A stretch of DNA of 64,000 nucleotides, from contig OX344762.1 in assembly GCA_947034895.1 (NCBI GenBank), forward strand, positions 77,370,981 to 77,434,980, read 5' to 3'. Positions 1-12,800 of the stretch are shown piece after piece. Source of the stretch: Rhytidiadelphus loreus. Its lineage: Eukaryota > Streptophyta > Bryopsida > Hypnales > Hylocomiaceae. A program made the position numbers and the translations under genes. The notes below the pieces were generated by a model. It had not been told where the DNA came from, did not search any database, and saw only the letters and a list, made by a program, of their open reading frames with translations. The stretch's first letter is position 1; the number at the start of each line of letters is the position of its first letter.

Positions 1-102
1 GGAGTTTTGTGGTATAATCTTAACATGAAAGTTATCTTGGAAGTCATGAAAGTCATCCTCTTTTTAATCTATAGTTTGGTATTAATTCTAAATTGCATCT
101 GT
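1..102. other. AT-rich intergenic sequence
   Basis: No gene, RNA or complete repeat is recognisable here. It is the left flank of transposon D1. Confidence 0.5.
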
Positions 103-833
103 TGTGATTGCAAGAAACACTTGTCCTATTTCTTGTCCCCTTGCTCTTAAAAATTGGCTTTTTGCTCATAACTTTTGCATTGTTTGTCCATTTGGCATGA
201 AATTTGGAATGAAGGTAGATGCTAAAGTTACAGACCTTGAGTGATTTAAAAAAAAAAAAAAAAATAGTTTACTATTTTTAACTTGCCTCCGATTGGGTGT
301 CTACCTTGGCCATTTTGGAGAGTTTTAGTCCTATTTTTGACCCAAAAATGCGAATTTGAAGCCACAAATTGGACATGTCAGAGGTCTACTAACACTAAAA
401 GGGCTGAAGATGAGTTTTAATGAAAATAGCATCATGTCGATTGCACACATGGGATCAAAGTGACCTTCCTTTGTGTGAAAGCTATGAAGAGGGAAAAATT
501 TTCCTTCATGAATTTTTTGGTGCAATGCGAGCGCAATCTTCTCTACAAAAATGTTTTTTTTTATTGAATTTTATTGAATTTTTTTTGAATTACTAAAAAT
601 AAAAACCTCTATAGACCCCTTTTTTGCTATTTTCTGCTCCCAATGACTTCTACAGTACTTCGTAGTAGTCTGTAGTATTGCATAGTACAACATAGTGCTA
701 AATCAACGGACGGTGCAGATTTGTCGAGGTGCTTCTAAAACGTAGTATTAGTAGTATTGCACAATATTGTGAGTCCTATGGCCAAAAAACACAATTTTGA
801 ACAAAAAACGTGAAGTGTTTCTTGCAACTACCC
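103..833 (-). mobile_element. Non-coding TIR element, family D, copy 1
   Basis: Both ends carry the same inverted repeat: GTGATTGCAAGAAACACTTG at the left, and its reverse complement (read as GGGTAGTTGCAAGAAACACT) at the right. Length is 731 bp, almost the same as copy D3 (729 bp at 48702). Near the right end (about 650-780) lies a cluster of AGTAC/GTACT words followed by an ATCAACGG word. D3 has the same cluster near its left end, so D1 is inverted relative to D3. No open reading frame longer than about 65 codons is present, so it is a non-autonomous element. Superfamily is unassigned because I could not find a convincing target-site duplication. Confidence 0.7.
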
Positions 834-2231
834 TTTGATAACAATGTATGATTGCGTGCAATCTAATTTCATTGGATAGTTTTGTTCCTAAATTGAGATT
901 TAGGTCCCATCTATCCAAAAGAAGGAATTATAAGTTTTTTTGCACTACTTGAGGTGCTAATTGTATTTGATGTTTATTAAAATAATAATCCTATATCAAT
1001 CTTATATGTTATTATCTTCTATATTAAGCTATTGTATTTTAGGCATATTTAATAACATTGACACTTTTCAAAAAAATAAATCATGCTATCAATAAGTGAT
1101 ATTTATACATGAAAGACACCAAAGGAGATTCTTTTGTGAAGCAATATTCCAAACTCCTTATAGGTCTACTTTTCAACATCACATCCTCTCTCATTGCAAG
1201 TTATCTTAATAAATCAACTATAATCAATACAAAATGCACTCTATGATCAATAAAACACTCTCAACAATCACCAATAGAAAAATGCAAGTATAATAATAAA
1301 GAATTTACCAAACATGAGAAGGTGTCATACAATAATTGTAGAAGCATAATATTAATAATACATATTTTAAATATTTTGAAAGAAAATTTCAATGATTATG
1401 CATAATTTTATAAACACTATAAATACATTATATTATAAATATATAAATATTTTAATAATATTTTAATGATATATTAAAGTTTTAAATTAATAATTTGCAA
1501 AACTTGAAATTTCATAGAATGTACAGTGACATTCCCGTGTAACCATGTTGTTACAAACCCATGTAACTCTAATAACTTAGTCAAGTGCACATTGGCTGCC
1601 TGGGCACGATGACAGACTCTCTCAGTGTAATCATATATACACCACTAAATAGTGGATTCTATGGGAGGGGTGAACAAGTTGCTCATGGCAAGTTCATCCT
1701 CCAGTAAGGCTGCTTCTTACAATAGCTATTTACAATAGCAGCGGTCATGGATGACGAAACCTCCACTCTCTAAGGAAGCTGCACCTATCTGTGACCTATT
1801 TAAACAGGTCCAATCTACATTCTAGTCCTATGAAGATGAGAGTCCCTCTCATAGTTTCTTCATACAGTGTCCATAAAATGCATGCAAAGAGAATCTGGAA
1901 TTTCCTTCTGACTTCCAACAAGATCTAAAATAGATAAATGATGGGAACAAGTGCATATGCTTATTTGGTTGATATTAGGTGCATTTACCTTACATAGCAC
2001 TTATGTCCATGGCCGGTCAAGTGGCCATCTGAAACAAATGCTTCTAACAGAATGGTCCAGACTTTGAAAAGCTAAATTGATTTCAAAAAACAAGGGACTG
2101 AAATGGTTGAACACGATTGATTGGGAAGTAGTACGTACGATGTCTACTTGCCCAAAGCCCGTGGAACTGGCAGATGACAAATTCGTCCTGGAAGGTGGAT
2201 TCGGTAAGTTCTGGAAATCTGGTTTAACATA
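834..2231. other. Intergenic region downstream of COI1
   Basis: About 834-1500 is extremely AT-rich. From about 1500 to the COI1 stop codon composition is nearer to that of genes, and this part probably holds the COI1 3' untranslated region. No coding exon, RNA gene or clear repeat was seen. Confidence 0.4.
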
Positions 2232-4285
2232 TTACGTGAAAATCGTGAGTTCAGGAGGGCCATCTGTGCGAGGCCCAGCAAGGGAGTAGTAAGCAAACAG
2301 TTGCAGGTCTGGTCCACCACCATTCGGAGGACAAACCTCCACAGTAAGGAAAGGACGAGCAAGCTCCGCTAAGTTGTGCCCAGCTTCCATTGCTCGCTTT
2401 CCCTGTACCCACAGATACGTGAGGGAGCTCATAGCTGCAACAGCTGCAGCAAGGCCTGCACCTCCAAAAGGACAGTCCCGCATCTCCAGTCGTTTGATGC
2501 GTTGAGACCGGAATGCCAATTTCGCTAGCCCAACATCGCTTTGACCTGTGCATCCCATAAGCAGCCACTTGAGGTTGTGACCATGGATGCCTATGTATTC
2601 CATTCCCTTGTCTGTTAGACAACCGTGACGTAAATAGAAAGCTAGCCGGGTGAGGTGAACACAGCCCTTGAGCATCAACTTGAGGCCATCGTCGAGAGGG
2701 AAATCTGGAGCATCATGGCCAGGCCTTTGCTTAGCCTCTAATACAATACGGAAATCAGTCAAACATGGACAACACTGACCCACCATCGCCAAAGTAGCGT
2801 TAGTGACGTTGGCGACGTAGAGAATCAGCTGCACCAGCTTCATACAACCTTGTGCCATTGCAACAACACCTTTATGTGTAATTGCTCCTGTTTCATCATC
2901 CTCCACACGCAGCTTCCTTAATTCCTTGCATACTCTGCCGAGCGTCTCCATGCCGTCATCACCCAGCGTGTTTCTTGTCTGTCCATAGAACAACACAATG
3001 CCACTTTGATGAGGTCCACTTCATTTAAGAATATGTTCATTCACAAGAAAAAGCACCCAAGAAATTAAGCTGATGGAACAGATGTTGCACCTGCAGCTCT
3101 TCCAGTGAATGGCAACGACTGAAAAGCAAGCAATGGCCTTCACTACTCAAAAGAGTGAATCTGAGGTCCAGTTTCCTTAGGTTTGGTGCAACAGGGAGAA
3201 TCGTTGACAATCCAACGTCCGTGAGGGACCACATTCCTGATAATGATTTTAAGCACTTTGGCAGATGGATGGGCACAAGGTCCTCATCCGCACCGACCTC
3301 GTCTCCAAGGTAATTGTAAGAACCTGCACCAAGTTCTTCGAGATGAGGCGCTTTGCTCAGAACGTTAACCATATCCAGCATCTCAACCTCACCCACTTTC
3401 AAGCACACCAATGACCTGCAGTTCTCCACTAGCATCACCAAATCTGCAACGTCGATGTCTCCGATTCCTAGGATACCGAAATTCAACTCTTCCAAGTTCG
3501 AGTTGCAGCGGGCCAGGGCATGTAGCCAATCTCCTCCTTTGTCATCTACTTCGCTGTCTTCGAGGCTCAGCCTCTTCAGAGATCTGGAGGTCACACAGGG
3601 CCAGGTGGATAGTATTCAGCAATATCTCACAGTTCAGGTGATGCAACGGAATCAAGAACTACCGAGTTAGAAACCATCATAGAATTAGTTCGTAATAATG
3701 TAGGCAGGAGACAGTAGATAGTACTCATTCTTAGGAAACATTTTTTAGAAACCCTAAAAATTCGGAGGTGGCAGAAAATAATGCTTACAGACAAGAGCGA
3801 GCGATGGGAAGAAGGCCTTCGGTGGTGAAGCCGACACACTTGTGCAGGTGCAACACTTGCAACGCCGAGCTATAAGTCGACGACGCGATGAGCTCCAAGT
3901 CCGAATCCAGCACCATCGTGCGCCGCAGCTGTAAAGTGTGGAGGTCCCTATAGTTTCCCTTCAGCTCCTGCAGCCATGGCTCCGCGTAGCCTCCCCAGTT
4001 GCTCTGCAGGAGGTTAAACTCCGCCGCGCGCGGCTTGCCCTTGAGACGCAGCCCTCGCAGACACTTGAAACGCCGCGTGAGCGCCGCAGGGCTGGTGGCG
4101 TACATGTTGGCAACGGTAACAACCTTGCGAGTCATACCATCCACGCGATGCCATTGCTGGCAAACCAGCGATACCGCTGCCCTATCACGCGGCTCATCGA
4201 TGTGCTTCAACACACACGCCAGCGTCTCGTCCGTCATTGGCATCGCCCTCCTAGACACCCTGTTGCGCCCCATCACTGACTCCAT
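2232..4285 (-). CDS. COI1: COI1 orthologue: F-box/LRR jasmonate-type receptor
   Basis: Encodes about 578 residues (Arabidopsis COI1: 592). COI1 is the F-box subunit of a nuclear SCF ubiquitin ligase that binds a jasmonate-type ligand together with JAZ repressors and sends them for degradation. Exons on the minus strand are 4285-3789, 3583-3091 and 2978-2232; phases fit (2, then 0) and both introns are GT-AG. The F-box covers roughly residues 18-60, followed by leucine-rich repeats to the end. The ligand-pocket stretch LKGKPRAAEFNL is intact (Arg86, equivalent to Arabidopsis Arg85). Tyr384 and Arg407 match Arabidopsis Tyr386 and Arg409. The residue matching Arabidopsis Ala384 is Ile382. The C-terminus ends in the family block AYYSLAGPRTD. 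The Met at 4285 lies just ahead of the F-box. It is transcribed divergently from the polymerase gene. Assignment rests on colinearity with Arabidopsis COI1 over the full length rather than on generic F-box similarity. Confidence 0.93.
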
Positions 4286-6812
4286 CTATCCCAATCCCGC
4301 AAGACAAGGGGTTGACCTCAAGGTGCCCGTTGCATCTGACACAAATGCTGCAAACAGAACTTCATCACCCAATGCTCTTAATCCCATTACACAAAACCCC
4401 AAACCTGAGCTCAAACAACCAATACCGACTTGAAAGTGGACCGAAATCGCAAGAAGCCATGAGACAGCGACCATACCTCAATCATTGACCAAATAGGAGA
4501 GCGTAGCTCAGGGTAAACCCACTGTACGTTTTACGAAGAGACTGTACCAGACCTCAGGATGGAGTCCCCTGAGCAGCACTCGTCCCTTCAAACCTTCGAG
4601 TTCAAAAATGTTCCAAACCTCCAAATATTACTACTCACAACCCCATAAACTCATACACTATATTTCACAGCAGCTCAAAATTGAGCTAAAATTTCGAATT
4701 GCAGAACAGTGCCGGTACTCTAGAAGCTCCAACAAAGCAAGAGCGAGATCCTCGCGAGCTCCTATATATTTTAAAGCTAAATCTTCTGGTAAATAGTTGA
4801 CAATCGAATTAAGTTCCTGGATGCTTCAAAGCTTAATCCTACCTTGAACAACACCAGAATCTCAAGTATATATATTTGTTCATAAAAGGAACTGGACACA
4901 TGACGATTAAGTTTGATGGACGCAGTTCCATGGACCGAACTATCTATGACGAACTAAAACGCAACTGAATATTGTTTTCACTTAAAACTGGAATTCAATC
5001 ATCTCACCACTCAAAGTTGCTGTTCTGAAACGACATGCCAATAAGTTAGATTACACGTCCAGAGATGAACAAGATCCCTCCAGCTCAAGTCGTACACTTC
5101 AAGAGGGAGTCAAACTGAACACCGAAAAATCGTAATCCCTACACGAATGAATGCAAGTACGAAAAATGACCCCCAACCCGGCATTTGCGGCATCACCGCA
5201 AGAATCTTAGACATTGTACCTCAATCGCAGTTGCCGAAGTGCCTGAAACCCTCTCCACACTAAAAATTCGGAATGTACGACATCCTACGTTACGGTCTTC
5301 ATGCCGTGATAGAAATTCCTCGCACTCCTGGGATGTCACCAAAAACTGACACAACTTTAAAATCCCGCAAGATTGACAACCGCCTCAGAATGTTCAAAGG
5401 TAGCGTCGACTTTGCACGATCTAGGTTTGCACGTTCCACACAAGCAACAACGTCTCTCAGGTCTTCTCTAACCTAAAGTCGGCGCACCTTTTTCCCAAAT
5501 ATTCCAAAGATGTACATTTTATTGACCAGTAATAATGAAAAAGGAAAGATTTTTAATTCACATTATCTACGACTCTAGTAGATTCTTGTCGCTGCTACTT
5601 CCCGCCCTTTGTCTGTGACTGAGAGCGCGAAAGGGGAAGCTGAATGCAGAGATGCGGCACATTTCCATCGCGATCGTCGCCGTTGTAAGCTGTTGTCGTG
5701 ATTCAGTGTGCAGTGTAGTTGGATTGGACGTGTTGAGAGGTTCATTCCCTGTTTTGTAGCGTTTTGGAATTTGGTGCAGTATAGTGGAAGTTCGCTTCAC
5801 TAGGGCACAAGGAGGGCGTTGCGGTTGGTTGTGCCATTTGCTTGGATTGGATTGGAAAAACGGTCCGCGTGCAAGCCTGTGGGTGGAAGATTAGGTGATC
5901 ATTTGGATTCGGGGAGAGGTATTCGGGTAAGCTTGGATTTGCGCTGCCTCAGAATGTTCAATTGTTGAGTGTTGCAATCGAGCTGAGCGTTTTGATGCTC
6001 TATGTTTGGATCTTTGAAGTTTGTGAGGTCTTTTACATGCTTGGAGCTTCAGTGTGGAGTTTGAGCGTTCGGGCTGTGGTAGTATCTTCACTGCGTCAAA
6101 TGTAGACATTACTGAGGACGGCATTTGAGAACGTTCTAGCTCAGCATCGATTTGAACGCGTTTCAATTATATCTAAGGGGTTACAGCTCAAGAACACAGG
6201 ATTGTAATAAGATCCGACAAAAATCCAAACTAATTTGCATAAACGCAGTACTGAAACTAGTTTGAACCTGTAGTATTCGACCATTCTTCTTAAAAGTTGG
6301 ATTTTACATGCAAGTGCACTTTTCATTTTTGCTTCTGTCATAAGTGCGACCTGAAACTGCGAATTAGGTTTAAATGTATGCAGACGATGAATCTAGTCTG
6401 TGAGCTTTTCAGCCTCATGTTTCCCGGAGATTGTAAATTGAGCACATTGAAGTGATTCGATCGATTAAATGAGCTCGAATTTGAAGATACATTGTCTCCT
6501 GAGATTGTGCTGGATATTTTAGCAGGTTGGAATTCCGCTTCGGAATCTGGCTGTGGAGCTCTCGGGATGGAACTCGAGGTCAATTGTGAGGACTGAGGCG
6601 AAATCCTCGGCAATATATTGGGAGCAATGTCGTTCGAGGAAAGTCGACTTAGGTTCTATCTTGTCAAGACAGGGACACATAGTAGAATATTCTAATGCTA
6701 GGGCCATTGCATAACGGGGGGAGTAAGTTTAGCGGACAGGTTGAAAAGTTGATGCAATATGGTTACCAGCACATAAAGAGAACGGAAGTGCTGACATCCA
6801 GGCAGGGAAACC
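4286..6812. promoter_or_regulatory. Bidirectional upstream region of COI1 and POLE
   Basis: This 2.5-kb interval separates two divergent genes, so it must hold both promoters and both 5' leaders, possibly with leader introns. I see no coding exon in it. Two E2F-like motifs lie near 5600 (listed separately). An in-frame TGA at 6792-6794 precedes the polymerase ATG at 6813, which supports that start. Confidence 0.55.
5599..5632. promoter_or_regulatory. Paired E2F-like motifs upstream of the polymerase gene
   Basis: TTCCCGCC (5599-5606) and GCGCGAAA (5625-5632, reverse complement TTTCGCGC) fit the degenerate E2F consensus WTTSSCSS or come within one base of it. They lie 1.2 kb upstream of the Pol epsilon ATG. 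Replication genes of plants are commonly S-phase regulated through E2F. Which gene they serve, and whether they are used, is inference. Confidence 0.35.
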
Positions 6813-9800
6813 ATGAGAGGGCGAGGGCGAGGGCCCATTGGAGGCAGGGGGGACGGCGGCCGGGGCAGGTTCGGAGGGAGAGGAAGGGGTAAATTCGGCA
6901 AGGAAGGAGGGCTTGCGGAGAAACACAAGGACGGGGGTGACAGTGTAAGGAGAGTTGGTAGGTCCAAGGTATGGCGGACATCAGAAGACGCGTTGGAAGC
7001 AAGCTTTGGATATCAGATTTTCACTGAAGGAGAGCCTCGTCTGGGATGGCTTCTCAACATGGTCTCGGTACGTTAAGTTATTGCTTCTTCTTGCGTTCCC
7101 TGCATTTGAATGTTCTCGTCGGTGTTTATTGAACGGGACCCTCGACTTCTAGAACAGATTTTTGTGGAAGATTCTTCATATGACCTTCAACTGTACTCGG
7201 TCTTAGCTTCTTGCCTCTCTATGCCTGGAATTCTCTAATTAATGTCCTGACTTCTATGTTACAATTTCGTGAAGCGTTTCAAAGTCTTATCATATCACTT
7301 TTTAAAATTTTTGGGTGCAGTCGGCAATGGATGATCCCAATAATGATAATGTCACTTACAGCTGTGTCAACCTTTACTTCATGTGCCAGGTATTCTGATC
7401 TCTTTATATATAAGAAAAATTCAATTGTGCGCAATGTTTTGTATTGCAAATATCTTTCAGTCTTCAACATTCAGCTGCATGAGAGGATGTATCCACTCTT
7501 CCTTTATTTCTGATTTGTAGACGTAACGTGATTTAACATCAAGACCGACCATTTTTCGACTGAACATATAGTGGTACTTATGAATATGATAAATTTGTAT
7601 CCAGGATGGTTCTACCTTCAAGGCACAAGTGAAGTTTGCTCCTTACTTCTACTTGGGAACTAAGGTATTAATTAATGCTGGGCATTTTCCTTGTTTTGCT
7701 TATTATTCTGAAGAACTGGCAAAGAAAAACGCTGGAGTTTTGTAGTCATTGACGGACTTGTAATCACTGTAGGAATAACATATTGACCTCAGGATACGTG
7801 TCAAGGCGTATTGAATATGAAAGTAACAAGTTTTGAAGGTTAGAAATGCTATTGTTCCTCTTTTTATTTTGTTCTTCAGCATCTAAATTTACGCTGCTTA
7901 CAATAGATTACGTTTGCAGGAAAATACAGAACTGGAGGTTGATTCTTACCTAAGACGACGGTATGAGGGGCAAATTGCCAACATCGAGATTATGAATAAA
8001 GAGGATCTTGACTTGGTGAGTGTTTTAATAGGGTTCTACCCCAGTTGACTCATCCGTACATCTTCTATTGGAGAGAAATCCTGTTGAATCAATTCAAAAG
8101 CTTTATTTTCATACTCAATGGTTCAACGTATTGCAGAAAAACCATCTTTCAGGCTTGCAACGCAAATACTTAAAAGTCAGCTTCAATACTGTGCAAGAGC
8201 TGGTGAGTGTAAAGAGCGAGTTACTACCCCTAGTTGAACGAAATCGGGCAAAATTGGATGCTGCCCAGGCCTATGGATCACTCTTTAGCAATGAACTGTA
8301 AGTGGACGAAATTTTTTTCACATCCTTTTATCAGAAACAATTTGAAAGGCTTGTATCTTCGTTGGGTTTTACAACTTTCATGTAAATGTAACAACGTGGC
8401 AATGCTGTTCGTGGATTTCAGGAATAAACAACCAGGAAAAATTCAAGACTACGTTGAACATATGCTGGACCTTAGAGAGTATGATGTCCCCTACCATGTT
8501 CGGTTTGCGGTTGATAATGGTAAGTGGTGACGACCCTGGACCTTGACTTTAATGTGAGTAACTAGACCGCTTGTCGAATTTTGGGTTTCATCTTTGTAGC
8601 TCTTGGTAGACAAAGCTCGACGCCAGATAGTATTTTAGATTTTCCCAAGAAATTGCATCAAGTAGAATTTCTGGTAAGAGAGAAGGAGGTGAGTCAATCG
8701 AGTTATCGTTTAGTACAGAAGGACTTTCGATGTACTGACTTCTTAAGACAATGTATTGTCTTGAGCAGATGTTAGATGTGGCCTTTGGTACATGGTTAGT
8801 GTAGAATCCTCTCAGACGAAACTGCAAAGAAGAACAGATCTTTTGCAACGTGCTGAGGTGCGAGTTTGTGCATTTGATATCGAGACAACAAAGCTTCCTT
8901 TGAAGTTTCCCGATGCTTCTTATGATAGCGTGATGATGATTTCATACATGATTGACGGCCAGGGTTTTCTTATAGTTAACCGAGAGGTAAGTTTCTTCTT
9001 CATCAATATTCTGAGATTAAATTTCTTATCGAGTTTAGCCCCTTCAATTAGATCTCAATTACTGGTCTACATTAATCGAACCACAAACTCTATCAGAATA
9101 CAATTTGTTTTTGCACTTCGGCTGATTCCTTCATGTTGTCCAAGACTTTTTCCTGATCTATTTTGCAATAAATGAGCTGATTTTTGTCTTGTCAAGATGT
9201 TATTTGTAATGTAGAAGGGAGTACTAAACTGTAGTATGTGGGTTGAGGTATATAGTGTGTGGGTGCCGATATTGAAGACTTAGAGTACACCCCCAAACCA
9301 GAGTTCGAAGGTCACTTCAAGGTCACCAACACACGGACAGAGGTGGGACATGCTTGATCAATAGTTAGCACGGCCTGTTTTGTGTTTATCGGACCTCGTC
9401 ACGAATCTTGCAAGGCTAGTGATTGATTTACTAGGAATCTATACTTGAAATTTTTATGCTGTAAAGATTTTCATATTTGTGATTGTTCCTCTGCAAACAC
9501 CGCATCAGCCTTTATACCGAGCTGTATTCCCTATGTATATTGAATGCGGAGCTAGTTGATGAATCGTTAGCTGTACCTTTGCAGCATGGGTTGTAATGTA
9601 CCTTGTGGATTGTCTACCTGAGCTTGTCAGGAATGTCCTAGTTTGACTAATCTGGACCACTGTTACTTGCAGAAAGAGCTTCTCGTTAGCTGGTTCTCTC
9701 ACATGCGAGAGGTGAAGCCAAGTATCTACGTCACCTACAACGGTGACTTCTTCGATTGGCCTTTCATAGAAACCCGTGCTCTTCATCATGGAATGAGAAT

Positions 9801-12800
9801 GCATGACGTAAGTTTTTTCCAATTATCACCCTAAGCATTAGGATAGTCACGTCTAAGCTTAGTGCGTCACCTACTTTCGTGCTTCACCAGTGAAAAGAAG
9901 TTGAACTTCTTTAGGTGTAAGTGTAGGAGATTTGAACCAAGGGTTGGAGAGTTTGCCAAATACATACTCTTCTGCTTGTATAGGTTGTCATGGTTCCACA
10001 AGTAGCTATTGTTGTGGATTAAAAAGTTTTTTGCATAACCAAACTCTCTGTAGGTAGTCTCACTCCTTCTGACACAACGATAACCTCTATTACTTTACTT
10101 ATCGTTTTTCTCGCAAGAGTAGACTTCATGAACAAGATGGCGAGTGGAATTTGCGATTCTTACTCCTGAGGTAGTCTGTATCAGTTGTGATACAAATTTA
10201 TCAGTGGATTACTTTAAAACCTTTTAGAGGGCCTGGCTTCGGCACTCATTTATGGCAAAGTGAAGTTAGCAAACTTTTCTCATCATAGTTGGCTTGACAC
10301 TTTTGGCAGGAGATTGGATTTAAACATAATGAGCTGCAGGGTGAGTGTTTGAGTAAATTTGCTTGCCACTTGGATTGCTTCGCATGGGTGAAGCGTGACA
10401 GTTACTTGCCGCAGGGAAGTCAAGGTCTTAAGGTACGATTAACCTTCTCTCAATATCCCTTTATTGCTGACATTTACCACTGAGCATGGATATTATGTTA
10501 CTGGACAGTAGAAATGCATGCATCTCGATCAGGTAGACCTGAATCTTGAGCTTTACACTTGTACTCATTTAGAGTTTCTTAATGTTTCATCTTCTGTTCG
10601 AATAGGATTTCATTATGTCAGATTTACTATTTCTCTGCAATAGCATATGTATATTTCTTATTTAATTAGTGGCCTTTGCACTTTGATTCTTCTTAGTCCT
10701 GATAATTTAATTTTCAATCTTGTCTGAATGCATTGGACCGATTTGTCTTGCAGTCTGTCACGAAGGCCAAATTGGGTTTTGACCCATTGGAGGTCAATCC
10801 TGAAGACATGGTCCGTTTTGCTATTGAGCAACCACAGGTCAGCTTCCTGGTGATAATAGTTTTTTCTCAAAATTAAATTTGTTGAAATGCTTACTTTGAA
10901 ACTTCTTCTTCATAAGGAGGGCCTTTACCCACGCCATCTCACTGCACTTGGCCATAGTTCGGGGTTTCTTAGTTTTCTCTAACCCATCTTAGCTTCCCGA
11001 AATAATTAGCAGTTGAATCAACATCGTGCTATTTGAAAACCCAATCTGGATCCAAGCTATCTTGCGGCCGGAATTTTCCTCTATTGACCTTTTACAACCA
11101 TTCTTCTGTGCAGACAATGGCGTCCTACTCAGTTTCCGATGCTGTATCAACATACTACTTGTACATGACATATGTGCATCCTTTCATCTTTTCTCTGGCA
11201 ACTATCATCCCAATGCCACCAGACGAAGTGTTGCGCAAAGGATCTGGAACTCTCTGTGAGATGCTTCTCATGGTTCAAGTAAGTGTTTTTCTTTTTTAAA
11301 TTTCTACTGCGCTTGTGAAGGAATTACGGAGTAGGTTTTTCTCACTTCTTTTAGCCGATGCTTTGAAATCCATGGTTTCATTCTGGGAAGGCTTGCTGTT
11401 CTCAGTATAGAACCGAAATGCTAACTGTGCGGAGATTTTTAATATTTTCTTAATAACAAGAAGATTCTTGCATCCAAGCCTAAGTGAGGATATTTGTAGG
11501 CCTTCGAGGGAAACATTATCTGCCCCAACAAGCACAAAGCTGAACAAGAGAAAGTATACAATGGGCGAATGCTTGAGAGCGAGACCTACATTGGTGGGCA
11601 TGTGGAGTGTTTGGAGAGTGGTGTCTTTCGATCTGATATTCCTACACGATTCCATCTCACTCCTGATGCATATCAGGTGATTTCTTTATTCTGAAGTATG
11701 TGAAGCTGATGTACTGACTTCTGGCATTCAGTGGAATTTATCTGGTCACTTGCGTATCAGTTGTCTAATTTGCTACAAGGGCTTTTCAATTATTCGAAGG
11801 AGATGCTTTGGATTCAAACTTTGAACATGAAGAACAAGACAAGCAAGGAATCAGTGACCTATACAGCACAAAATTCCTAAATTTTTAACTGTCCGGTTCT
11901 TAGCTCGAACAAAATTGTGCAACCCTTCAGAGAAGAATTTGAGGTTTCGGTGATTAGCTCTTTCAAGATTTAAGATTCCTTGAGGTGGGCAATGTACTAG
12001 GTTACGTCGGACGACATTGGAGTCGTAGTTAAAACTTTCTTCTTATACTATTTGCTAAGTGACTTTCAATGCCAGTTTCTCATTCTTTCCTAAGTGGTTT
12101 AGGGTTAAGGGTTGCATCTTGAATGCCTTCATATGTTCAGTGCTTTCAAGACTCAATATCTTTTGATTCTGCAGAAACTGATTGACTGCCTAGATCGGGA
12201 TTTGAAGTATGCAATTGAAGAGGAAGGGAAGCTGGAGGTGGATGCAGTGACCAACTATGATGATGTTAAAGACGAAATCAAACGCAAAGTAGGTCCACAT
12301 CTTTCCGTTTGCGTTGGATGCAATTAACAAACAATGATGTTCGTAATCTCATACATCAATGTATTTGTTGTTCCTTTACTTGGTCAGTATTGGAAGAGTC
12401 TGATACTGTAGACTTAATATGCCTAATATCAACTAGCTATGACTTCCTTATGGTGCTGATTGACTTATCTCTTATGTTTGACTACCAGCTTGAGGTTCTT
12501 CGTGATTCCCCCATCAGAGATGAACGCCCTCTGATTTATCACCTGGACGTGGCTGCAATGTATCCCAATATCATTCTTACAAATCGTCTTCAGGTAAGAT
12601 CAGCATTTAATTATATTGATTGAAGTACGCGCTTTACCATTTTTACGTGAAGTAGTGATGCAGGAGTATAAGTGTTATCCGTGATGGAAATCTCCATGAC
12701 TAATTGAAAGGATCCACGATTGCAGCCGTCATCTATTGTAACAGATGAGATCTGTGCAGCATGCGACTTCAACCGCCCAGGCAAGACTTGTATGCGAGAA

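Noticed and set aside
4497..4610. tRNA-like words (GTAGCTCAGG and TTCGAGTTCA) upstream of COI1
   Set aside because: Spacing is too large for a tRNA without intron and no cloverleaf could be drawn.
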